Positions 33,890 through 47,500 of a DNA stretch of 64,000 nt are shown here, one piece after another. Under the pieces are notes generated by a model. The model saw only the letters and a program-made list of their open reading frames with translations, did not search any database and had not been told where the DNA came from. The stretch comes from Liolophura sinensis (Eukaryota; Mollusca; Polyplacophora; Chitonida; Chitonidae), in assembly GCF_032854445.1 (NCBI RefSeq), contig NC_088300.1:38780458-38844457 (forward strand), written 5' to 3'. Within the stretch, counting starts at the first letter, position 1, and each line of letters starts with the position of its first letter. Both the position numbers and the translations under genes were made by a program.

Positions 33890-34973
33890 TAGGTTAGTAA
33901 CAGACTGTTTTGGGAAATTTTACAATGCTTCCTTCAAAAGGCAATGGGAGCAATCCATGACTACGCAGGTGTAGTCATCCAGAACTAATTAAAACACAGA
34001 TTATGGTTAATGAAGAAAGTTATGACAAAAGGCTACTTAATTTTTGGACAGACAGCTATTAGTTTAAAATAAAGTTTGCACCCAGAATGAATGAGTGATT
34101 ATGGCTTAACGCCACATTGGCGTTTTCCCAGCAAAAGACCTCTTGTACTTTTATGTTAGCGTACATCCTAAGGAACGTATTTAAGAAACAAAAGCCAAAC
34201 GTTCCAAATATCCTTTAAATCAACAGGTTTGTCTAGTACCCAACAACGATCTGTGGTTTATACCCAGAAATTTGACCACCACCATGTTAGCAAAAAATTG
34301 GTGAGTATGGCCTTTAGCATCAAAGAGTGATCAAACTTCATACAGACATGTAATGTCTTCTAAACTTCGTAATTGTGAAATCCATACATAATGTTTTCTT
34401 TTACCGTCAAAACACTTACAACAAAACATTCTTTTTCAGTTTGCAAGTTTAATACCTGGAATACTTCTTATTTCCTAAGGGCATGTGATAATACATTAAC
34501 TTTATATGATTAACTAATTTCCTTTATCTCACAACTTAAACAAACTAAATGTACAGCAATGAGGAATGTAAAGATGTGGAAATAACCCAAAGCAGCAACC
34601 AGTGTCACACATCTGTGACATGAAAAAGCGCACATACTGTATACGGTACTCTGCTTCTCCTGTCAACATTCTTTTACCATCAGTTGTTAGGGTAGAATGC
34701 ATGTCATTTAGACATTTATAGACATTTTATAGTCTTTGTGTAAGTAATGCAAGAATGTAGGCCTTAGTTTGGAAAATCTTTATGCTCTCTGGATAACGGA
34801 CATTTACACAAATCACATTTTATCTTTATAAATTCTGGAGAATTCCCCAATGCACTTAAATACAAATATATTAATATAAATGGACGGATATGAATAATAC
34901 ACATTACTAATTACTGAGCATTATCTGACCAGTCATTTATATATACATAACCAGGTATAGTTAACTTCTAACA

Positions 34974-34979
34974 TTTAAT
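34974..34979 (-). terminator. Candidate polyadenylation signal of TALPID3
   Basis: ATTAAA on the minus strand, about 160 nt downstream of the stop codon; weak because the region is AT-rich. Confidence 0.3.
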
Positions 34980-35020
34980 TCATCCTCTTATGATATAGCA
35001 GCATACACAATCTCCACAGG

Positions 35021-35200
35021 TCTCAGAGACTGTTCCCTCCTTCAGAGTTTGCGTCCTCTTGCCCCTGGCCTGGTATAGTCTTAGAGACTGTTCCCTCCTT
35101 CAGGGTTTGTGTCCTCCTGCCCCTGGCCTGGTATAGCCTCACAGACTATCCCCTCCTTCAGAGTTTGTGTCCTCCTGCCCCTGGCCTGGTATAGTCACAG
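35021..35200. repeat. Three tandem 58-bp copies spanning the TALPID3 stop codon
   Basis: Units begin at about 35025, 35083 and 35141 with AGAGAC or ACAGAC and contain CTGCCCCTGGCCTGGTATAG. The most 5' unit in the transcript encodes the last residues of TALPID3; the other two form the start of the 3' UTR. 58 is not a multiple of three. Confidence 0.9.
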
Positions 35201-35524
35201 AGACAACCCTGGGGCCTGTGCCACTGCCTGTCCCAAACTCAGCCATGTGCCTTAACTCTGTCTCACTAAAACTGGCAGACGCTGTGTTCATGGTGTGTGT
35301 AGATTGGGCTAGATCTACAGACTGGTTCACACTGTGACTCTGATAATCGGATCCAGTCATTTCATAAGAGGCTCTCAAGGATCCCAGGTCTTCAGACCTG
35401 TTCAATGACTGTCTCAGTTCTCTTGATTGGTTGAATGCTGATGTTGCTCTGCCCTCCGATTGGCTGAAAGTCTGGCTGATAAGTACATCTGTCCTCATTT
35501 GGTCAGGTGTCAATGAGCCAGTAC
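35139..35524 (-). CDS. TALPID3: TALPID3 terminal coding exon
   Basis: It encodes DVLISQTFSQSEGRATSAFN, Ser/Thr/Gln-rich sequence and FGTGSGTGPRVVSVTIPGQG, ending NSEGGDSL with stop at 35139-35141. The acceptor is CTGACAG. The last codons and stop lie inside a 58-bp tandem repeat continuing into the 3' UTR. A possible ATTAAA signal is at 34974-34979. Confidence 0.83.
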
Positions 35525-38500
35525 CTGTCAGCACACAAATCAGCAACAACTCAGATCACACACAAAAATATACTTTTACCTTTTAATAACAGTGTCATCT
35601 GTAACAATTAAGAAACACTGTTACACAAATCTACAGCCCCAGTAACTAACAAATTGAGCTGTAATGGTACATGGTCCTGAGGCAGAATCTGAATGACACA
35701 AGGTGAGTTCATGGCTCATGTGGACAAACTTTTCTATGTTCAGCCTATATAACACTTTGTTCTCTGTTCCCTGTCATATTATTTTGGCAATCTAGTGTGA
35801 CTGGTCCAACGATTTTCATTTCCTATTACCATCATTTTAAAATAATATTGCCTTGTCTCACAATTTCCGATGTGGAGGGTAAAGTGATATGCGAGCAGTG
35901 AGAGGGAACAAGGACTCCCTGTATCCTAAAAAATTATCTCAATTCTAAGAGATCTATTCTAAAGAGAGGTACCACACCAGTATAATTTGGTTGCAGCTTT
36001 TGAACACTTCACAGATTTGAAGATCAAAATCCATTTCATGTAAAGTGAAAATTGGGAAAGAGTAATTTAATCAGTCATTTTTAATGCAGTAGATAAACCT
36101 AGTAGCTACTCTACTGTGCTGGTTGAAGGTAGGGGGTGACATTGGCAAGAATACAAGACAAGTCACAGAAATCTACACACTAAGGTGAGTCCAGCTTCAC
36201 CTCAAGCACTGGTAGGGACTGGTGTGGAGAAAGCTGTGTCAGCTTTGTGACTGCAACAACGACAGCCTGGTCTCTATTTTGGTTGTGTGAAAGGTCATTG
36301 TCAAGTTTCAATTGTCATTTCAGTCAGCTTTCTACACCATTAGAATGAGATTTAAGTCAGCATCTTAGTCCCAGGACTGCTAAGCTCACTTTTAAGAGAG
36401 GTTTCAGTTAAATGGTATGGATAACTTTAATACTGAGGAATACTGCAATGTTGTCTGTAAAATGTAAGATAATAATTAGAATAGATGAATGCATGCTCGG
36501 GGTTAATAATGTTGTAGCTAACATTTTTTTCAGAAATATGACAAGGAGGAGCCATTACGTGTGTGTACATACACTGTGTGTTCTTATGGCAGGGCAAGTC
36601 CATGCCGCCAAAGTGCTGCAGCCAATGGAGTATCATGCTGACGACACCAAATATGACACCCAACCCAGTCACATTATAATGACACTGGGCCAACCAGTCA
36701 TGTTTCCTTGCTCCAACCTCTCAGTATTGAGCACTAAGCAAGGCAGAAACAAGTACAGGAAAAAAGTTTTTGTTATTACCTGATCCCGGTTTGATCCGAG
36801 ATCTCCAGACTTCAAGGCCGAATTCTAGGCAGAGGCTTGAGTGAATACTAATGCACAGTCATTACCACTAGAGCTGTAGGATTGTAATAAACCTCATTAC
36901 CACTAGAGCTGTAGGATTGTAATAAACCTCATTACCACTAGAGCTGTAGGATTGTAACAAACCTCATTACCACTAGAGCTGTAGGATTGTAACAAACCTC
37001 ATTACCACTAGAGCTGTAGGATTGTAACAAACCTCATTACCACTAGAGCTGTAGGATTGTAACAAACCTCATTTCCACGAGAGCTGTAGGATTGTAATAA
37101 ACCTCATTACCACTAGAGCTGTAGGATTGTAATAAACCTCATTACCACTAGAGCTGTAGGATTGTAATAAACCTCATTTCCACGAGAGCTGTAGGATGGT
37201 AACAACCCTCATTACCACTAGAGCTGTAGGATTGTAATAAACCTCATTTCCACGAGAGCTGTAGGATGGTAACAACCCTCATTACCACTAGAGTTGTAGG
37301 ATGGTAACAAACATCATTACCAACAGGGCTGTACCATGGTAACAAACCTCATTACCAATAGAGCTGTAGGATGGTAACAAACTCATGGCCAACAGAGCTG
37401 TACCATGGTAACAAACCTCACCACCACTAGAGCTGTAGGATGGTAACAAAGCTCATGACCAACAGAGCTGTACCATGGTAACAAACCTCACTACCAACAG
37501 AGGTAGAGCGGTACGATGGTAACAAATCTCATTACCAAAAGAGTTGTACGATGGTAACAAACCTCAGTACCTCTTGAGCTGTAAGATGGTAACCTCATTA
37601 CCACTACAGCTTCAGGATGATATGAACATCATTACCACTAGTCCTTTAGGATGGTTAAGTTAATAAGAGGCTGACCTTTTCTGCTGGCTGTTAAGTCCTC
37701 TTCCATGTTTCCTCTGCCAGGACGAGTTGAGTCTCTCCTCAGAGGCATCTGACTGGCCAGAAATCTGCCCCCTGGACCACTGCTCTTCTGACCACGCCTT
37801 CCTCCACCTGCAGCGCAACAACATGACTGTCACATGCCACAATCTAACCCGTCATTCTGTAAGACCTCACTCTTAGACAACAGTCTAGAATTTAATTTTG
37901 GCCGGATTCAGTTCAGGAGCATGACATTCAGACACTGAAAAATGGACCATAGTTGCTTCCATACAAATTGTCATTCTATATCCATGTACTTTAGCTAGTC
38001 TCAGAGAAAAGCCTCCTAAATACGATGTAGAGTTGGGTGTTTTAGCTGCCCTGACCTGGAGATATGCGGCTCCCTGCAGGGTGAGAAGCTACCACCTCCC
38101 TCGTCCTCATGTTCACAGCTACATCTGAGGAAGACATTCAGTCAACACATGCATCACAATGTCATCTTAAATGTAGCCTATAACATGTGCAATAATCTTG
38201 CGAACAGTGTGTGCAAGCTTACTTCTCCACAAGCCTACCCTGACCTCACTTGATTCTCACAGACACATTTATGGTATTTTGGGAAGTTTCCCCACAAGAG
38301 AATCGTAAAATTCTTTAATAGTTTACAATCATTACATTTGAAAGTACACCTCACAACCCATAGTTTCCCACTAAATCCCCATCAAGGCTGTTCGTGACAC
38401 ATAAATACTGGCAACAAACAGGGGGTAATCAGATACCCATACAGATATCTTTGGTACGCAAAAGACAGGACCTATTTTCCTTGAACCACAATGCTGGCAA

Positions 38501-41500
38501 CCGATGTATAAGTGAGTACGTCATAAATAACTCCACTAATCAAATCAATAAATCAAACAACAGGATGCGGCTGTAGGGAATGGTTCCATTAATTAACACA
38601 ATCGGATCAACATATCACTACCGACTACTGAAGAAGGTGTAGAGATCATGCTGACCTAACTCCTGGGACTTCTTCAGGATGGATGGCCGTGGTACCACAT
38701 CATGACTGGCTGCTTCATTCACCTGTTCACTTCTCCCATCTCCACCAGTCTCATCCGTTGCTGACAGACTTTGTATCACAGTTACTTTAGGAGCTGAGGT
38801 CTGTCTGTCCAGCTGCCTGTCTGTCTGCCTGTTCAGTTGTCTGTCAGGCTGTCTGTCCTCAGACTGCCGACCTGACCTCCTGCTCTCCTTGTGTGGGGGG
38901 CTAAGCCTGTGCACCTGTTGCCCCAAGCTTATCTCCCCTGTACTGGCTCCAGTCTGGTTGAGCACAGCCTGTACATCAGGCAGGGTTAAATCGTACTGAT
39001 AAAATCCAGCTCCTGCCTGTATCTTATTGAGCAGAGCTAACATGCCTGTTGGGTCTTCTAAAGACTGATGACAAAATTCTCCCTCACTGTGAGAAATATC
39101 CTGAAACAAACAGAAAAATGCTTTAAATATAACATGATAAATACCGGTATGACCAATGTCTACATATACTACAACATTTATAATACTGGCAAAGAAAGAC
39201 ACTGAATCATCTTCAAACACATTCCAATCACCAGTTACTGCACCCTTTTGACCCTCATGGATCCGAAGTCTAGAAATGATGACAGCTATTACTATGAAAT
39301 AATGTCACAATGTTAACATCTGCAATATCAAGTGTACAGTGTATATTCTTGTTCTGGTAATTTTTTTCTGACACTGCATTGCGATGTTGTATGATGGCTA
39401 CTGGTACACATCACAACTGATTGGCTGCTAGTATTTGCACATTCCACTGTGTGCAATTTATTTCATTTGAAACACATAAAAGTTATTACTGACATAATAA
39501 ATATCCCGGCATGAGGATCAAAAGCTGAAGTAACATTATAAAATATATTTGAAGATGCCGTTCACTCCTTCACTGTTATCAATGAACCTCTCTATAAGTC
39601 TGAAGCACTAAATAACGTATCCATTCCAGTTCAGTTATTAATCTGCCTTCTTTTATCGATCAAATTGTTCAGTGTTTCCGGGTGAGTGTACTGAATTATG
39701 AACCAAATGGAACACAGAATTTACACGGTTCTTTTACCACAATTGATGGGTTTGAAGGAGTGACTTACTGTCTCCAGATCTTCAGTATCCCTCAGTGTGC
39801 TGGCCAAGCTGAAATCACCCAAACGATTGTGGCCTGTCTGCACCTTCAGTCTGACAGCTGGTGATGAGACAAGAGCGTTGTAAACCACAATTCATGGCCA
39901 CTTACAAGTGACAAAACTGTACACACGTGTCAAGACCAGAGATTTGCAATGGCGAGACTGCTGTTTTACACTGGCAAGACTGCTGTTTTACAATGACAAG
40001 ATCAGAGATTTACAGTGACAAGACTGCTGTTTTACACCAACAAGACCAGAGATTTACACTGACAAGACTGCTGTTTTACACTGACAAGATCAGAGATTTG
40101 CACTGACAAGACTGCTGTTTTACACTGACAAGACTGCTGTTTTACACCGACAAGACCAGAGATTTACACTGGCAAGACTGCTGTTTTACACTGACAAGAC
40201 CAGAGATTTACACTGGCAAGACTGCTGTTTTACACTGACAAGATCAGAGATTTACAGCAACAAGACTGCTGTTTTACAGACAAGATCAGAGATTTACAGC
40301 AACAAGACTGCTGTTTTACACCAACAAGACCAGAGATTTACAATGACAAGACTGCTCTTTTAAAGTGACAATACTGCTTTTTTACACTAACAAGACTGCT
40401 CTTTTACACTGACAAGACTGCTCTTTTACACTGACAAGACTGCTATTTTATACTGACAAGACTGCTGTTTTACACTGACAAGACCAGAGATTTACACTGA
40501 CCAGACTGCTGTTTTACACTGACAAGACTGCTGTTTTACACTGACAAGACATCAGGAAATATTTTATGTACACATAAACATTTTTGTCAGTCAAGATGGG
40601 TTAAGAGCCAGATTTTTTTTGCAAAAGTATCCAATTCCATAGATATTCCCATATTAAATCAATTACAGGCATGTATTTGGATATTTGGATTTATCTTAAA
40701 TTTATCTTTACTATACATATATGTACATATTACCTTCATTGAGAGCAATATGTGGAAGCTGGCCTTCACTGTGACTGACCAGCCACTGTCCCTCCGACAG
40801 GCTCTCATTGACGGTCTCTGTCAGGCTAGAGGTGAGGGAAGTGATGTCAGACTGGGAAAGGCTGATGACCTCATCCTGCATAGGCTTCACATTACTGATG
40901 GAGGTGGACATGTCACTGAAAATACAACAGCCTTTGAGAGATAAACAATTCACCAAGTCTCAGCCTGAACTCAGCTGATTTCAGTTCTGTCCAGTCACCA
41001 CTGCACTAGTTAAGAGCACACACAAAGATGATGACATCAGTGTATACAGTAAAAAGGAGTGATGAGTACAGTTACTCTTGGTGACCACCCAATAACTCAC
41101 CATACAGATATCCTGCGCCCCTGGGTACTGAGCTGACCTCAGCTAGCATTCAGGCTCAACCACTTCACCGCAAATATTACATTCATTGTCTCATAATATC
41201 TTACTGGTATATATGTATGAGAACTTACATGCGCTCTGGCTGAGGGGTCTGTGTAGGCGTCTCCATGTCCGTCTGTGTGACCACTTCTTTCTTTGGTAGC
41301 GGTGAGACCGTTTCATTCTCTCTTGGGCTGCCTCGAGCCAGATCAGCCTCCAGGGGGCTGTCAGTCCTGACAGGGCTACCCGATAAGGGGGGTGTAACAA
41401 TAACCTCTTCTGGCTCCCTCATGTCATGGGGAGGCTCTGGGGAGGCAATGGGGGTCGCAGCAGCTCCTGTCGTCTGCACTACTGGCCCCTCTTCCACAGG

Positions 41501-44500
41501 GAATGTCACCGTGGCTGAAATCATAACCACACCCACATGCAAAGAATCATGGCATACACTGTGAAAGTATTTATCATGAGTATGTATCATGATGCACATT
41601 GCGAATTAAGAGTCTCTAATGTCACTGCTTCAAAAACAGCTGTCCAAATCCGGAAAGTTCTTCCTCCTCACCGGGTAATATAAAATTGGCAATCATTAGA
41701 ACTATGGCTATCAAAGAGATTGTAGAAGCAAAGTAAAAGACACATGAATGCAAAACTTCAGCTCAACACAGGAATTTGGTAATTTACAGTAATTAATATG
41801 CTCGCACAGCATCAGCGATGGAATATCCCCCTCATCTTATTGTGCTCTACATGTGTGCAAAACCTGTAATCAATATTTGCAGTCCTTTTCAAGATTCGGT
41901 GGCCTAATGGTTAGAGCTCCTGCCGTGAAGTCGAGAGACCCAGGATCAAACCCTGGTTGGGCCATACCAAAGACATTAAACATGGTACTTGTTGCTGCCT
42001 TGCTAAGCGCTTAGCACCAAGGGCAGAGCAACGAAACAGGGCTGGTTGTCCCGGTGTCAGTATAATGTGACAGGCTGGGTTGTCGTGTCTAATGTCTTCA
42101 GCATGATACTTCAGTTTTGGCAACACTTTGGCAGCATGGACTCGCCCTACCACAAGAAACCATGGTATTCGCACACGCACCTAAAGAACTCCTCGTCATC
42201 ATATAACTGAACTTCGATTTAATTGGTAGCATGGCTAAGGGCTTGCCTATAGGAGGCACATGAATGCAAAATTTCAGCTCAATGCATAAAGTTTAGAATA
42301 TTGTGAATTTGGTAATTTATGATAATTAAAAAGCACACAGAACATCAGCAATGGAACATCCCCCTTGTGTCACTGTGCTGTATACGCATGCTTTGTTTTT
42401 ACCATCCTAACCTTTTGCTTAACTTGACCCAGGAGCCTCTCACCAATGCGGTCGCTGTGAGTTCAAGTCCAGCTCACGCTGGCTTCCTCTCCGGACGTAC
42501 GTGGGAAGGTCTTCCAGCAACCTGCGGATGGTTGTGGGTTTCCCCCGGGCTCTACCCGATTTCCACCCACCATAATGCTGGCCGCCGTCATATAAGTGAA
42601 ATATTCTTGAGTACGGCGTAAAACACCAATCAAATAAATAAATAATTTATGCTTAACTTTGATTCTATTACCCAATACACTAAGTCAAGAATTTGGAAAT
42701 TTATGGTATTTAATATGCACACACCATATCATTGATGACACCCCTCACTACTTTTAGAGATACCACCCCTAACACTCTGGTGAACATTTATTCTAATACA
42801 CACGCACTGCATCAGGAATTCAGTAATTTTTGATATTTAAGATGTACACACCAAATCACTGATGGAATATCCCTCATGCTATTGTGCTCAATATATGTGC
42901 AAACCTGCTGTTCAATAAATGCAATACTTTTTGAGATATCTTTCCAAACATATTGTTTAACATTGATTCTAGTACACAATGCACTATGTCAGGAATTCAG
43001 TAATTTAAAGTATTTAATATGTACACTCTGAATCAATGATGGAACAACTCCCTTGTGTTATTGTGCTCTACGTGTGTGCAAACCCTGACCTCAATACCTG
43101 CAGCACTTTCTAAGATACAACTCCTAACATCATGTTTAACATTACTTTCCCTGTTATTGGATGCTGACGCTCGGAGACGACATAAGGTACGCCTGTACTT
43201 TGCTATGTCTATACTTCAGGTAAGCTAAAAATTTTTAAGTACACTGTATGAGATTAAACCCCAAGCGTTAATTCATTCATTGTAATATTAAGGTTTAACA
43301 TTTACTTATTTATTTATTTGATTGGTGTCAAGAATATTTCACTTATACGACGGCGGCCAGCATTATGGTGGGAGGAAACCAGGCAGAGCCCGAGGGAAAC
43401 CCACGACCATCCACAGGTTGCTGACAGATCTTCCCACATATAGGTTTAACATTACTTTTCCTGTTACTGGACATGATTCTTGGGACATGGCATAAGATAC
43501 ACCTGTACTTTGTACAGGTGAGGTAAAAAATCAGGATGTTTGTCATGTTTGTCATGCCGAGTTGTCATGTTTAGATCATGTGTTTTGTGGACAATTTTAG
43601 ATAATGAGAATGAAAGTGAATGTAGCAAAAAAAAAGAAGAAATAGGTGAGTTGTAATTTTATTTACACTCCAAGTGATTATGAGTCAGGACCTTCATCTG
43701 TTAAACTGGGGTAGTTTACAAACACCTCCCCATTACCCCCCCCCCCCCCCCCCCCCGCCCCCATCCCCACCCCCCTCTAAAAAAAGTCCTGGCCACGCTG
43801 ATTGGTCAAAACTGTCCTGATATCATGACCAACCGGAGCATTAGTCTATAATAAAGTCCATATATCCTTCAAAAATGCATCAAGACTGAGTGGTCTATAT
43901 TGGAATGACATATACTCATTAAGTAACTGATGCCAAAAGAAAAGACTATAGTAGAAAAGGCAAAAGAGTAGTGTGAAATGTGCTGGAGTGTAACAGGACA
44001 AATGCAGGTGTTAGGGTCAGTTTTTCTACTGAGACCAAGTAGCGCAGATTTATCCATTTTTGTTTAATTGGTGTTTTACGCTGTACTCAAGAAAACCTGA
44101 ATGGAAAACAATACTCAGTTATGGCCCCTGACCAAGATAGTCATATCACCATGTGGATGTTGTCTAAGGGAGATAACTTGTTGAAGTTAACACAAACTGC
44201 TCAGAGACATAGCCCACTGAATTATACCAGACAGTTTACTCTCTCTTTAACAGGTGTACCTTCGTCATGGGCCATAACTAAGTATTTTGTTTCATTATAC
44301 CATAGCTGCCAGTACCATCGTGGGAGGAAAATGGACAGAGCCCCAGGGGAAAACCACAGCCCTCCGCATTCCAGCGTGTGCATACACTTACGGTGTCTCA
44401 CGTCAGAATTTTATAAAATCTCAGGCAAATGCTACACAGAAAACTGAAATCTTGTAGTGATAGAGACAAATTTTCAAGAACATGAACGGCCACTCTATAC

Positions 44501-47500
44501 AACTGTTTGAGTTGAAGTGAAGTCCCTCACCAGCTATCTTGTTCATCATATCCACAATGTCTACAGACGCGGAACTTGGTTCCAGAGACGTCTCCAGCAA
44601 AGTAGCCACTGGTGCTTCTTCCTTGGGCTCCACTGGGGCTTGCGGGACTGGAGACATCTCTTCCTCTATCTCCACAGACTGGATAGGGGTGTACACGGGC
44701 GATGTGGCTGGGGGAGAGGAGGCTACAGGACTTGATCGGGGAGTCGGCTCTGGGGTTGGGATCACTTTACGAGGAGACCGAGGTAAAGGCTGAGAAGACA
44801 AAAAGAACGTGCAACAACCAATTTTGAGTGACAAAGATTGTTTGTGGCCAGCATTATGGTGGTTGGAGACTGAGCAGAGCCAGGGGAAACCAACGACAGC
44901 ACGCAGGTTCCTGCTATAAAGCCCCACAGTGGCGGGACAGGAAGCTGGCATGAGCTGGACTTGAACTCACAGTGACCGCATTGGTAAGAGGATCCTGGCT
45001 CACTGACACACTAACCATGATATCTTACTATTCCCAAGAAGCATCCTCTACACAGGTATAAAAAACTAGTTCATATGTGGCACTCAGCCACACCCACACA
45101 TACTGGGTAGTACACTCAGGCACACCCACATATACTGGGTAGTACATTCAGGCACATCCACACATACTGGGCAGTATACTCAGGCACACCATCACATACT
45201 GGGCAGTACCCTCAGGCACATCCATAAATACTGGGTTGTACACTCAGCCACAACTACGCATACTGGGTAGTGCACCCAGGCACACCCACATATACTGGGC
45301 AGAACACCCAAACACAGTGGGTAGTACACTCAGGCACACCCACATATCCTGGGTAATACACTCAGACACACAGCCCACACATACTGGGTAGTACACTCAG
45401 GCACACCCACACATACTGGTTCATACACCCAGGCACACCCACACATACTGGTTCATACACCCAGGCTTACCCACATATACTAACTTTTGTCGAGTGTGAT
45501 GGTTTGGGTGATGGACTCCCTCCGGCCCTCTCCTCCTGTACGAGGTTAGGCGAACCGGCACGTTCTGCCAGTGGCTTCTCCTCCCTCTCTGGGAACTCCC
45601 CCAGTAGACTGGCGATCTTCTCCTGGAGAACCTCCTTGATCACCTCACTTACCAGCTGACTGTTCACAGGCTGACCAGCGTCCACAAACAGCTGCAAGCC
45701 AGCCCCCCCTACAGCACCTAAAACTGAAACACACACAGCTCAACATCACAATCATACTGAACACCACATCAGCAGTGCTTCAGGGACATGAGGCAAAATA
45801 AATAGTAAAAACATTGCAGGATCTGAGAACAAAATAGTCCCTGTCCACCCACATTCCTGAGCTGATCCTAAATGGATATTACTGGTGTATACTTGACATG
45901 AAAAGCAAACCTTGTTGAATGCTTCCATTCTATCTAAGATGAAAAAAAAAAACATTGACATTTCAAAGACTTTCAATGGAAGATGTTTTCTTACACTATG
46001 TTACCCATCAAATTATAGCTTATGTTAAGAAATTAGTGATCTGCATGTTTAACTAGAGCCAACGTCCCATTTTTTCATTTATCAAAACCCCATCTCACAT
46101 TACACCATAGCTGCTGCCTTGGTGTGCTAAGGGAGGGAATTCAGTGGACAACCCATGGTTCTACTACTCAGGACAATAACGGTTCCAATAATTCTTCAGC
46201 TGACTTTTGACGTTATAAAGGACCTATCACACTTTTCATGGTAGCGATTTAGGGGTATGACACTCAAAGCATGCTTGTTCTTTACTGTGCAGGCACAGGA
46301 TATTTTTGACAGCTTAAACAACTGGAAGTACAGATGAAAAAACTTAAAGCACTCTCTTTCAACAAATCCATCAAAGTGAGATACTCTATTGATCCTCCAG
46401 TTTGACTTTAAGGCTACATGAACACAGTTACATCAATTTTAACAGGCAACAAATTTTTTTTTTTTCAACTGTACTTCTTTGCCATAAATTTTTACTTGTT
46501 GTTTTTTCTTGACAAGTGCAGTATACTACTGACAGGTGTTAACAGTTCCAGACTTGTACTTACTGGATGCAGATCCAGACTCAGAATCTGAGTCGGTGTG
46601 GCCATGGGTGGAATCTGGGACAGCTACAGGCACCTCCTTACCTCTGCTGTCGGAGTACATATCAGCCACAAAACGTGCCATTAGCTCCTGCTCAACCCTA
46701 AAACACACAAACTGCAGTTAAGAGCATTAAACTCTTATTCAGCCTGTGGAAAGAATTACATGGAAATGGGCCGATAAACTGCAGTTAATTAATTGCTTGA
46801 ATTCTGGTGTGGGCTTAACATGTATGTACCATATTGATAATAGTGGATGCCAAGCACATAAGTGAGGTGTTCCAAGATTTAATACTGTTTGGGGGTTGAA
46901 AATGAAGTTTGTGATGTCATTTACAACTAAGTTGGCCCACTGAACAATTCAAACATTTAACTGCATTATATAAAAAAAACAAAGACAAAAAAAACAAAGA
47001 CAAAACTTAGATTTGTTAGCAAGGCTGCCCAAAGAGCTCACTTGTAAAGGGCACATGAATGCAAAACTTCAGTTCAATACTGAAGTTGTGAATTCTGTAA
47101 TTTATGGTATTAATTAACATCGTACATAGCATCATCAACCCCCTCATGTTTAAAACTGTACACAGCACATCAGTGATGGAACATCAACCTCATGTTTAAT
47201 ATTGTACACAGCACATCAGTGATGGAACATCCTCCTCATGTTTAATACTGTACACAGCACATCAGTGATGGAAAGTCCCCCTCATGTTTAATATTGTACA
47301 CAGCACATCAGTAATGGAACATCACCCTCATGTTTAATATTGTGCACAGCACATCAGTGATGGAACATCACCCTCATGTTTAATATTGTACACAGCACAT
47401 CAGTGATGGAACATCACCCTCATGTTTAATATTGTACACAGCACATCAGTAATGGAACATCACCCTCATGTTTAATATTGTACACAGCACATCAGTGATG

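Larger units (their letters stand above)
27150..35138. other. Intergenic region between convergent hyaluronidase and TALPID3 genes
   Basis: It contains the two 3' UTRs at its edges, the 31-bp array, the triplicate around (TA)n, the diverged duplication pair, one family 2 SINE and the 33-bp inverted repeat. At about 31100-31450 there is a less AT-rich patch with overlapping open frames and GGCGGCCATTTTCCGCC, which could mark a start site, but no homologous protein was recognised. Nothing identified in about 33900-34970. Confidence 0.65.
41735..43235 (+). repeat. Cluster of an AT-rich dispersed repeat family (several copies)
   Basis: Recurrent phrases are GCACATGAATGCAAAA.TTCA, AATTTGGTAATTTA.GGTA, CATCA..GATGGAA.ATCCC, TGTGCTCTACATGTGTGCAA and TTTAACATT..TT.CCTGTTA. 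Approximate sub-copies are 41735-41890, 42225-42412 and 42655-43235, interrupted by both SINE families. Not recognised as a named element. Confidence 0.65.
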
